A DNA stretch of 64,000 bases from Paracentrotus lividus. Lineage: Eukaryota > Echinodermata > Echinoidea > Camarodonta > Echinidae. A program made the translations under genes and the position numbers. This document shows positions 47,638 to 57,845 of this stretch, piece by piece. The number at the start of each line of letters is the position of its first letter. The stretch's first letter is position 1. The notes under the pieces were generated by a model. The model was not told the origin of the DNA and made no database searches. It worked only from the letters and a program-made list of their open reading frames with translations. The stretch lies in NCBI GenBank assembly GCA_940671915.1, contig CALNVZ010003433.1:13574301-13638300 (forward strand), in the 5' to 3' direction.

Positions 47638-47650
47638 GTTACTTGGCAAC
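47638..47650 (+). promoter_or_regulatory. RFX X-box in the NME5 promoter or 5' UTR
   Basis: GTTACTTGGCAAC consists of two inverted half-sites, GTTACT and GGCAAC, around a one-base spacer. It fits the X-box consensus RYYNYY-N(1-3)-RRNRAC bound by RFX factors. It ends 63 bp before the NME5 start codon. RFX sites this close to the start are a hallmark of motile-cilium genes, which agrees with the product. Function is inferred from match and position. Confidence 0.7.
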
Positions 47651-47713
47651 AACAGAGAAGCAGCTGCTGTCAACCCGTATTTCCTTCCTAATTATTCTTG
47701 CAAAATTGATAAA

Positions 47714-47860
47714 ATGCCTCAAAACGACATAGAAAATCGAATGATGGATCCTCCCCAGATTTATGTGGAAAGGACTCTTGCTCTTATAAAGCCAGATGCA
47801 ATCGACAAAGCGGAAGAAATCGAGGAAATTATACTACAGTCGGGATTCACAATCTTGCAG
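47714..47860 (+). CDS. NME5: NME5, coding exon 1 (residues 1-49)
   Basis: The gene encodes nucleoside diphosphate kinase homologue 5, an axonemal protein linked to radial spokes in cilia and flagella. Five exons join in frame to a 217-residue product (human 212), with correct GT/AG borders throughout. Exon 1 starts at an ATG in the context AAAATGC and ends at CTTGCAG|GTAACT in phase 0. It carries the start of the NDPK fold, PQIYVERTLALIKPDA (residues 14-29), where the LIKPD string is family-diagnostic, and the first helix up to SGFTILQ. An X-box lies about 64 bp upstream. The next exon is 1.6 kb downstream. Confidence 0.95.
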
Positions 47861-49480
47861 GTAACTTGACGTCGGTCCCAGCCGTTGCATTCGGTGTCAT
47901 GTATAGATCTAAGTTAGACTTGGAGAAGTGAATATTTATTTTAGATCTAAGTATTAATATTTATAATTATCACACCTAACGTTAATGCCAATTAACTGTC
48001 AATGCCACGTATATCACCAGTTTATATGTAGCTCTACCTCTGTGTTAAATTACTTTACTCGAGATTCTAACAATAGTTTGGCCCATATTTTGAACCGTAT
48101 AATTTAGAAATTGAACCTCGTCGGAGACAGAGACTCAGAGTCAGAGTCAGTCATACTCATAGTCATAGGCAGAAATATTCCTCCGTTCTCTGGATGTTTT
48201 CTAATATTTTATAATATTTTAGATTTTTTTTTTTAATTTTCCAGAGACCGGTGGAAGTATACTGATACGTTTACGTAGGGGGTCTACAACGCCTTCCGTG
48301 GCTGCTTTTCAGCCATGTAGAAACCAATGCAATGGCCCAACTTTTTTTGCGATCACGACATCGTTAGATTTGTCTATGATTTTTTTTACTTTAGAACATT
48401 TTTTGAACAGAATTATTATTCTGCACAGGAGCCATATAATTTTACCGTTATTATGATAATAATATTAAAATTATATAATAAGAAATGTAAAAACGAAAGA
48501 CTTACTTTCTGCCAATGTGTTTTCGCCGATCTTTCACTAGTTACTCGATTCAGAAACAATGCGCATGCGCGTACCCGGTATTTTTGCATTATATTCATTT
48601 AAAAATGGCGACCACTTAAAAAAGTACGAAGAAGATGACTTTGGCCGAAATGTTTGTCTGATACGAAGTTATGAAACAAGATTATGTAAGTAAAGAACGA
48701 TTTTGATAACACTTAATATGTATAGATCAAAAATATCACTATAATTTTTTGAATATGGGGAAAAAGGGGTAAAATGCGAAATTATTGTGGACTGTTGAGA
48801 TTCTTAACGCAAAGATGCCTGCTCTCGTAGGGATCCCTGTGATAAGCGTATGTACGATTTTCAGTCGTTTATTTTGTGAGCATTCAGTGTTTAACCAATG
48901 CAATCCCAAAATAGCGACTGAATCCTTCGGTCTAAGTCAGTCAGTGACTCGGTGACACGTCATGTTCAGACATTGGCACTCTCTCTCACTCAGTTAGTGT
49001 CACTGACTTAGTCTGTCAGGTTGGTGTATGATTCAGGTCGAATTCAGACGCCATCTACATATGGGTTGCTGTGAATGTGATTCACGCAGTCAGTGTCAGT
49101 CCAGGCAGGTCTTATCAGACAATAATTAACACCGCACAAAAAAAAAATAGAATATTCTAGATCGAGAGTAGTCCTAACTAAAAAAAAAAGTAACTGTTAC
49201 GTTGTCGCTGAATTATATTCTCCGCTGTGAACGGAGGAAAATAACATTAATAGAGAAGAAGAAGATGATGATGATGATGGTGTAGCCACAGGCACAGCTA
49301 GACTCAAGTTGGTAGGAGTCAAAAGGTCACATCCTGATATTGCATGGTTTATTGTCTTTGATCATGAAATCAGGTAAGACTCTTTTTTCATTGCCAAAAC
49401 CCTGACAAGATCAATCTGAACGCATGACAATGATTTCTAAACCATTAATTTATTATATTTCTTTCAACTTCCCTTTGCAG
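47861..49480 (+). other. NME5: NME5 intron 1
   Basis: 1620 bp. It includes a segment rich in AGTCAGTC-type strings (48128-48160 and 48925-49110) with an inverted pair AGTCAGTGACT...AGTGTCACTGACT, which suggests a small mobile element, and a GAT run (49263-49280). No alternative exon is evident. Confidence 0.7.
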
Positions 49481-49686
49481 AAGCGCAGGGTCCACCTCAC
49501 ACCTGAACAAATGAGTGATTTCTACGCAGAACATTTTGGTAAGATGTTCTTTCCGAGCCTGGTAGCTTACATGAGTAGCGGGCCTATTATTGCCATGGTT
49601 CTGGCCAGAGAAAATGCCATTGGGTACTGGAGAGAGCTGTGCGGCCCTACAAATAGTATGAAAGCCAGAGAGACACACCCGGACAG
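49481..49686 (+). CDS. NME5: NME5, coding exon 2 (residues 50-118)
   Basis: The acceptor CCCTTTGCAG is followed by KRRVHLTPEQMSDFYAEHFG, then MFFPSLVAYMSSGPIIAMVL, ARENAIGYWRELCGP and ARETHPD. This is the core of the NDPK domain. The spelling YMSSGP is characteristic of NME5 and differs from the VxSGPVV pattern of NME1/2. The exon leaves two bases (AG) of the split Ser codon at the donor ACAG|GTAAAT. Confidence 0.95.
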
Positions 49687-49767
49687 GTAAATATTGTTTG
49701 ACTTCTCAAAACTGCATTTTCTTTCAGTCTTACATGTGTACATGGCCTGCCAAATAAAAATGAAATA

Positions 49768-50595
49768 CAGGGCCGGTATTCTGAAAACTGTCTTATCTTT
49801 TATCTTATTTCAAAAGATAATAGACCTCTAATATAATCCTTAAGACGTATTCCGAAAATTATCTTATCTCTCTAAGGATCACCCTTATGTTATCTCTGTC
49901 ACGCCCCAGTTACGCCCATTTTTTTATCATCAACAAAATCAGTAATGGTTTTAAATACTTAGGTCAACCAGTAGAAGTGCCCCTTCTTTTAAAAAAATTA
50001 AGATGCGCTTTGCGCACCATCAACATTAGGCGTAATTAAATCATGCGCGATTTTGGCGTTTTCGTCTGCAAGCTAAATTTCTTTTTGACGTAAGATTGAT
50101 TCTATTGTGACGTTTCTTTGGGGTTTTTTCAATAAAAAAAAAAAGAAAGAAGGATGTATCATACTCGATTGGTTTGAAATTGCAACGAAATTAGCAAAAT
50201 CTACTTTAATCTCTTCGGGATGTTTGTTCTGTAGGCCTATTGATCCTGCATACTCATTATCTTCCCCTTACTAAAAAATAATTAGGGCAAAATCTCAGTT
50301 ATTATAGAGATACAATAGCCCCCTATTTGTTGTAAATTTTCTTGTTGTTGCCAAGGTACTAGTTAAGATAAAAAATAGATAAGATAATTTTCAGAATACC
50401 TATTATCTCAATATTTTATCTTGCGCACAGAGATATTTATGCATCATTTTTAACTTTGCGCAAAACAGCTCTGACATCATGCGCGCTCAGCGAACTTACA
50501 AGAAAAGATAAGATAATTTTCGGAATACGAGTTTTATCTTAATTCTGAGATACAAGAGTATTTGTCGTAAGATATGTTTCGGAATACGGCCCCTG
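49768..50595. mobile_element. modular element in NME5 intron 2, CAGGGCCGGTATTC ends
   Basis: The 828-bp element starts CAGGGCCGGTATTCTGAAAA and ends TTTCGGAATACGGCCCCTG. Each arm repeats a module of the kind TATTCCGAAAATTATCTTAT in one direction (49777-49870), and its inverse AAGATAATTTTCGGAATACG at the other end (50378-50585). No target duplication is apparent. It is intronic and non-coding. Confidence 0.75.
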
Positions 50596-51155
50596 GTGTA
50601 TGATAAAGCAGCAAATTTCTTATTATTTTGTGCTTGAAAATGGTTATTATAAATTATACATGTATAAGACAATTTTTTTCAGAACTATTCTTCCTAATTG
50701 TTTTAACATGTAAGCACTCATTATTCAGATTGTACTTGATTTTTACACTTTCTTCTCATGTGAACTGAGCACATAAATAAATGGAGAAATTTAGTATGAA
50801 TTTAGGAACTGTTAAGGTCTTCACAACAGTAGAATTATGTAGACTTTCTCTGGTGATGCAAATTTGAAATCCAATCGTGTTTTTTTCTTTTCAGTTTCAC
50901 TGATTATTACAATTATCTGAATAGATAAAGCTGTTAATTATCTAGTAATAATTGTTAAAGCGAATAACGAATGCTGATAAAACATACCGGTAATGTAATT
51001 TAAATTCCTTTGAAATTCAAATTAAAATGGAATGAGTTGAAGCTGCAAAATCATGATAGCAAAATAAACCAAATTCTGCTAATATATTTGTAATAGACAT
51101 GTATAGTTTCTTCAGGTAATAAATACTTCATTTATGGATGTTCCTTTTTTTTCAG

Positions 51156-51256
51156 CATCCGAGCAATGTATGGTATTGATGACCAACAGAATGCTGTACA
51201 CGGGAGCGATGGTTATCACAATTCAGAGCGAGAAATCAGGTTTATGTTCCCAGACA
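51156..51256 (+). CDS. NME5: NME5, coding exon 3 (residues 118-152), active-site exon
   Basis: After the acceptor TTTTTTCAG the exon reads IRAMYGIDDQQNAVHGSDGY and then EREIRFMFPD. His133 in NAVHGSD is the position of the phosphohistidine in active NDP kinases. Human NME5 has HGSN here by my recollection, so this protein keeps the canonical Asp. The exon ends with one base of a split Ser codon (GACA|GTAAGT). Confidence 0.95.
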
Positions 51257-51699
51257 GTAAGTCAATGAATTCATTTGTTAATGAGCAGACATTGTTCCTT
51301 TGATTTTTGCAGCCATAGTAAAGGCAACATCCATGAAAAAGAAAAATGTGTTCTCTTCTTTAAGTTTGGAGCATTTTAAGTGAATATCTGTTAAAATAAA
51401 ATGTCAAGGTCCAACTGTACTTTCAGCTCTAATTCCTTGATTCAAACAAGAGAAACTGCATGTACATCATATCATTATCAGGTATTAATAATATCAAGGC
51501 CCTGTAAAATTTAGCTTTGTAATTGATCTGAATTGACCACAGGTCTATTTCCCTATCTCTAATAACTTTTATGGTCACTTTTGCAGTCAATCAAGCTTAT
51601 GTTTTGTGTTACAGGGCCATGATTTCTTAAAGGAAATTTCATTGGAACTTGTATTTAGTGTAAATTTTGATCCCCCCCCCCCATTTTTTCCCTCTGTAG

Positions 51700-51818
51700 G
51701 TGTGATTGAACCCATCCCTGCTGGCCAAGTAGCTAAGGACTATCTTGCCAAGGTGGTGAACCCAACTCTCCTCAAAGGACTCACAGAGCTCTGCAAACAA
51801 AAGCCTAGAGACCCTGTG
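51700..51818 (+). CDS. NME5: NME5, coding exon 4 (residues 152-191)
   Basis: Begins after CCTCTGTAG and encodes VIEPIPAGQVAKDYLAKVVN, then PTLLKGLTELCKQKPRDPV. This links the NDPK domain to the start of the DPY-30 motif, the helical dimerisation segment that docks onto AKAP-type helices in radial spokes. The donor is GTG|GTAAGT, with no split codon. A C-rich tract just upstream (51671-51682) is part of the polypyrimidine region. Confidence 0.95.
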
Positions 51819-52330
51819 GTAAGTGTGTTTGGCTACCACTCAGTAGATTCTAAACCATGCGATGGAAACTCTATTGAAAAAAGCAGATTTTGATATGGAT
51901 TGCACTTTTTTTTTCTTTACTTACTTTCTAGAAACTGATTGTATTAACTTTTATAAAGTTTTATAAAGTCATATAGGTTTCTATACCTGCTATATGAATT
52001 TTCATCAGCAGGAAAATATCTATTTGTGTTGTATTACTAGGATATTTCATGTCAAGTATTTAATTCCTCATGTTGTCAATCAACAATAGTTGTACAATTT
52101 GCCATTCTAATATTGTCCATGACTATTCTACTCAAGATTATGTGTTTTAGAATACTGTGGCAATAAACAAGAAAATGCATGCTCTACATGAATTATTGAA
52201 TGATAGATGATGTCTAAAGTGCTAAGTAAGTGACCAAGGGACCTATGGCTCTAAGTCTTATCTGTGGAAATTACCTTTATAATGTTTACTCACTTTAACT
52301 ACAAGTGTTTTTTGTTTGTTTTCTTTTCAG

Positions 52331-52411
52331 GTTTGGTTAGCTGACTGGTTGCAGGTGAACAACCCTAACAAGCCAACTATAAACGAGGGCTGCAATGTGC
52401 AAGAGCCTTAA
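52331..52411 (+). CDS. NME5: NME5, coding exon 5 (residues 192-217) and stop
   Basis: After the acceptor TTCTTTTCAG it reads VWLADWLQVNNPNKPTINEG and ends CNVQEP with TAA at 52409-52411. The WLADWL...NNPNKP part completes the DPY-30 motif and matches the vertebrate protein closely. The 3' UTR runs on for about 400 bp. Confidence 0.95.
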   Translation, partial: VWLADWLQVNNPNKPTINEGCNVQEP

Positions 52412-52815
52412 AGATTCAAATCTCAACGAATGAACTTTATACCTATAAAAGTTGGGTTCCAAACAATGTGTATTTACTACTAAACTGAGGGGTGAATTCT
52501 GAGACATGTCTGGATCACGTCTGTCAACCCTACATCTTCTATGTTCCATCAATACAGCAAGCACTTCTCAAGTTGTCAGAAATTGGTTGACCTGGATTTA
52601 GTTTTTCAAGCCTTACTACCAAGAGAAGAATAGTGCTACATAGGAATCCACTGATTCTAGCATTATTAGACGTCAAGCACTGCTCAATATCAGTTACGAG
52701 TAATTGTTTTTGAGTAGATTATTGGACACTTCAAATTTGTTGTATTAAAATAGTACATGTGTATAGTATCTGCTACTCCTAGCATTCTAAATAAAATACA
52801 TGTATAACAGCCATC
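52412..52815 (+). terminator. NME5: NME5 3' UTR and poly-A signal
   Basis: A canonical AATAAA at 52790-52795 (CTAAATAAAATACATG) lies about 380 bp after the stop; cleavage is expected about 15-25 bp later. The end of the transcript is inferred. Confidence 0.7.
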
Positions 52816-52998
52816 AGAATACCGGTAGCTTTTTTATTAATGTTGGTTAGACTGTTATGAAAGCCCTTTAGATGAAAAAAAAAAATCTTGTATGATGAGA
52901 TTTTCCTTTAAACCTCAATCTAGTAACATTCACTGAACTTGAGGGCCGTATAAATAAGGATTTGTGATAGGATACTCCACCTGACCCCCCACCCCCCC

Positions 52999-53034
<36 letters not shown>

Positions 53035-55753
53035 GTATGAACTCCTCTGTCATTCTATATTATGTTGAAAGGAAAGACAATATGTATCAAGAATACATTG
53101 TAATTCCACGCTTTCCGTCAGTCCCAACAGAATCGACATGGCCAAAGTTGACTTTATATTGTATTTTAGCATTTGATTATTTAACACAACAAATTTAATG
53201 ATTGACTTGTAAATATTATACATGTATATATGACCTTATGAACAACATATTAATGAATTTGATATTTATTATCAAAAATATTTTGTGGAAGGCATTTAGA
53301 GATATTTTAATACCTTGTCTTCATTATAGAAGCATCATGTATGCCTACCTTTGTAGACATATTCAGGGATCTTTATTTGGCCATTGCCATGGTCACAATT
53401 GTTCCTAGCATAATTATGGACACCTTCTTCGTTATGATAAAATATTCTGTACCAAAAACATAGTTTTACATTTAGTACTGAATTACACGTTTAATTCAAT
53501 TAAATACAGGAACTTGGATAGTGTTTCACCAAGGCATTTGTAAAGTTATGAATGACTATGAACAACATGTTCTTGGGTGCTTTCACATTATCAATCATTT
53601 ATCATGAGAACATATCACCAGTCGTTCGTAGACTTGTTTTCGTAACTCACGAACAACTCTGTGAATCCCCACACTAGCTCTGTGTGTATTAAACCTATGG
53701 GAATTAGAAAATTCAGAAATCAATGGGTTAAAATTTGATGGGAGAATTGACTTGTTATATTGGGACAAAGGATAGAGTAGTATCCCATCAACAGAATCAT
53801 GAGCGGAGCTCATATTTTTCTGTTTAACCTTTTAATTTATTTTCTTTTTCTCATCCACTATTACTGTATATCAGTCACCACCCTCTCCTTCTTTCTCTCT
53901 CTCTTTGCCTAGAGCTGTACAAGTGTGAATATTGTATATTTTGTTAATACTTTTGAAAGAGTACAGAGTAAATGATATAAGAAAATTAAATTCTTGCTTT
54001 GGAGTCTTCTGTGTAAAATATAGAAAATATGTGGCATTTATTTATTTAACAAAGAAGGTACTTTTAGTTTCTGGTTATGCCTTTTAACTCTCTCCAAAAG
54101 ATGTATACCAATGGGACTTTAAATTCCATGGGATGATCTGACTGCCTCAATTTTCTTTGCTCATTTCCAAAATCTTACACATTTTCATTTTGGACATAAT
54201 CGTGCAAACTGTGAAGTCCTGATCATTGAAGATATAGGCTAAGAAAGTTCAAGCTTCTACCAACCTATTTTTGTAGAAGGGGCAACTGTGACTGAAAGGA
54301 CCATAGCTTGAAAGAGTCCATATCGATGTTTGGATGAAAAGCCAGCCCCATATACAAAAAATAGATTGGTAGAAGATAGAACTTTAGCCTGCGTTATTGA
54401 GGATATATATTTTGATGTTTTTTTTTTTTAAAACCTTGAACACTGTGTTACCATACTCAATATTACCTTCTAGATTACAAGATTGCTTTTGGCATTAAGA
54501 ACAAAAGGAAATACATAGGGAAATAATGGAGGAAGGTGATAGAGGGATATTGCCAATAGAAGAGCGATGAATGAAGTGATAAAGTAACAGGTAGAAATAG
54601 GATGATAAAAAGCACAGAGGCGAACAGAAAGAGCATATGTGGGAAGAGTGATAAATGAAGAGATGAGTTTAGGGGACCTAAAGTAAAGAGGTGAACAAGA
54701 AAAATAAGGAGATTTAATGAAAGAGGATAAACATGATAGCTGGATAGTGTAATGATGGAAGAGCAAGAATGAAGAGATGAATAAAGGGGACATAAAGTAA
54801 ACGAGGTGAACATGTAACGAGATGTGTAGGTGATTGAGTGAAAGAGGGTGAATACAAATTACCTCCCTCCCTAGTAAACTCAACTGTCTGTCCATCTCTC
54901 TCCCCTCATTACTTTCCCTTACTCTCACTATTTTCATATTTCCATGTATCTCTAAATAGCCATGTAACTCCCCCGCCAGACACCGCTCTCTCTCTCTCTA
55001 CTTAGTAAATCCTCTCTCTCACACCTTCCTTCCCTCAACCCCCCCCCCCCCTCTCGTCTCTTCCTCTCCTTTAACTTCCCCTCCCTCTCTCTTGCTCTCC
55101 CAATTTCTTTCCTTCTCTCTTTCTGTTTCCTTCTTTTGTGTGTGTGTGTGTCGGGGAAGGGATAGGGTGATTATGTTGGGTTCTTCAATTGCTGAACAAA
55201 ATACTGGGTGTCTCAATACATACAGTCCATTCCTGTTATCATGAGGTGCTTGGGACCAATAATCTACTTAGCCAGTTTGAAGTTGGATTACGAGTGACTT
55301 TCTCAAATGACGTTTTGCTCTTTTCATTAGGATAGGCACTTAATTGAAACCAAATTTCTTTAAAAAGCCAAAAGTCTGCAGTATCAAAACTCTAATAATG
55401 CACACTACATTGTAGGTAGGCCTAATGAATGCATTGTCCCCTTTTAACAATTGGTGATCATTTGGCCTGCTGTCAGATAACTGAAATGTATGAACCTTTA
55501 TAGTCGGTCATGGTAAATGGGATAATTGTAAAGCATATTTCAAACGAACATACATGTATGATTGACCATTATGCCCACATCAGAAATGAAATGGTTATCT
55601 CAGTGAATCTATGAACCACCATGCCTTGTTAATCACAAATGACGTTCATCAGCTCATAGGCAAATTGTAACAACGAACTGGCTTATCAACTCGATATAAT
55701 AAAAAAATATTTTACTGAACAGTGTCTCATTGGCTTACTCAAAATTGGACTAA
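52816..55753. other. intergenic DNA between NME5 and the next element
   Basis: Holds a C/A homopolymer (52985-53031), AT-rich sequence, a GA-rich segment read as a Ser/Leu-rich frame on the - strand (54470-54940), and a CT/TG simple repeat region (54980-55151). None of the frames shows conserved protein features. Confidence 0.5.
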
Positions 55754-56103
55754 AGCCCAGCACACACATTGCGATGCGATTGCACTGCGATCCGATTGCA
55801 ACAAATTACCAATCGCATCGCAGGCCAGCGCACACATTGCAACAGGTGCTGCATATCACCATGGTACCCCTCTTTTACGCGCAGTAATACCACCTCCATC
55901 TCTAGCCAATCTGATTGGCTGAAATTATCAAAATCGCAGGAAAATCGCAGGAAGATTTGACATGTCAAATGTCTGAGATTTGGTCTGCGATTCTTCTGCA
56001 ACACATCGCATCGCAGTGCAGCGTGTTGCAGGTTGGCGCACACACTGCGATTTTGTTGCAATCGGATCTTAGTGCAATCGCATCGCAATGTGTGCGCTGG
56101 GCT
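55754..56103. mobile_element. PIF/Harbinger-type MITE
   Basis: The 350-bp element starts AGCCCAGCACACACATTGCG and ends with its inverse, CGCAATGTGTGCGCTGGGCT; the inverted ends are about 55 bp (ATGCGATTGCACTGCGATCC...). TAA flanks both sides (55751-55753, 56104-56106), the TWA target used by PIF/Harbinger elements. Further GCGATTTTGTTGCAATCG-like strings repeat inside. Open frames in it are repeat readings. Confidence 0.85.
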
Positions 56104-56222
56104 TAAAAGAATTGCCTCATAATAGCAAAATCATGTTGCATATCATTAATACTTTTTGTAACATGAATGGACTGTATAAACATATTCCTACAAATAAAGC
56201 CATTTAAAGCAAGCCACAACTG

Positions 56223-56970
56223 AACCTCACATTATTGACAGTAAATAAGAAATGTTAATACAAATTTATTTTGAAAAAAAGATTATTATTACATGTATAT
56301 AGCACATGTATTAATATAGAAGGCACTTCTAAGAAAGTTGGTTTTGAGCTTTACAAATGAATACTATATGATTTTCGACATGATACTCGTGGAAAAACAA
56401 CTTCCAATTTTTTTTAACGAGATCAATGATATCAAAGAAAAAGAAAAATATTTGTTTCTCTTTATCACACAAGGAGAATAATAAGTTGTCCATCAATTCA
56501 ACTTTAACATTTTTTAAAAGAAATAAATGGATAAACCTCAAGATATTCTAAAAATATTCTAAAACAAATAATAATTTCTACAGTTTTCCATGATAAATTA
56601 AAACCTAACATTATTGACAGTAAATAAGGAATGATAATATCTATTATTTCGAAAAAAGATTATTGTTAATCTTTTGTTAAGATTTAAGATCTCATAGCAC
56701 AAGTATTATACTGAAGACACTTTTTAAGACAGTGGGTTTTGAAATAAATAATATTGATTTCTAACATGATACTCATAAATTCAAAAACTTCCATGCCAGT
56801 GCAAAATTTAAAAAAAAAGAAAAAAACGATATCAAAGCAAAATTAATGTTTCACAAACATTTCATGTAGTCTTTATCACAAAAGGAGACATAAAGTACCT
56901 ATCAATTTTACTCTTAAAAGATTTAAATAAATAAATGGGATAAACCTCTAGATATCCTGAAAATATGTTT
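56223..56970. repeat. diverged tandem duplication, ~379-bp unit
   Basis: Unit 1 (56223-56562) and unit 2 (56602-56968) align in the same order: ACATTATTGACAGTAAATAA, AAAAAAGATTATT, ACATGATACTC, CTTTATCACA-AAGGAG, and ATAAACCTC-AGATAT. The copies differ by many substitutions and small gaps. It lies downstream of the phosphatase gene (- strand), perhaps within its 3' UTR. Confidence 0.75.
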
Positions 56971-57796
56971 GTATTTTTAAACAAACATTTTTTAAAACAA
57001 TTTTTAATGAATAAACCAAAGTAACAAATCACCACAAATTTTGGTTTATGATCAGGACAAACATAAAGTATTGATTTTGGAAGTAGAAAGTTAGCACTAT
57101 TCAAAAGGGCGAAATTATCTACAAAGTTATTAGCACAAAGGAATAGATAATACTATCAAAATAGAATTAAAGCAAGCATAATAGTTATACATGAGATGAT
57201 TTTAGAAAAAGTTATAGTTTTTCATAATACTATGAAATAAATACTGTCAAATATACATTATGTACATGTACACTGAAAATTTTAAAATAAAAAAAAATTA
57301 TCTATTACAAAGATTGTCACTCCAAACACTGATACATTTTGTTGAGAGCCAGAAGGGTCTTAATATTTGAAATGATGTGTGTTCACACCCTCCTGGTTCT
57401 CAACGGACAACATATTCATTATAACAAGGTGGTTCACGAACCACGAGTCGCGCCTGATTTCGCTATCAATAAAACACGCAATTTGACCTTTTGAACCAAG
57501 GATAATTTATACCAGGGGTGAACAAAACTGATGAGTTATTAAAAAAAAATGAACAAAAGTTAAACAAAAAGTTTAAGAAAAGTCGTCCTTTAAGTTGACC
57601 TTTTGACCCCTACAATGTATATGACCTATGATCTCATCATCCTCATCAACACAGGATTTAAAATTAGACAAAATAAAAAAAGAAAATAATTTGCAAAAAT
57701 ATACATGATTTGAGCCGATTGACCCTCTTAAACCTAGCCCTACAGCTGATATATGACCTCATGGTTGGCCGAAGTCCAAAAAAAACTTGAACACCT

Positions 57797-57827
<31 letters not shown>
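57797..57827. repeat. poly-C tract just past the phosphatase stop
   Basis: About 31 consecutive C on the + strand (poly-G in the transcript), roughly 20 bp beyond the stop codon at 57846. The length is likely to be polymorphic and poorly assembled. Confidence 0.9.
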
Positions 57828-57845
57828 ATTCCTTGTTCTATCAAT

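Noticed and set aside
54470..54937. 155-residue - strand frame rich in Ser, Leu, Phe and His
   Set aside because: Comes from GA-rich sequence on the + strand; low complexity and no family resemblance.
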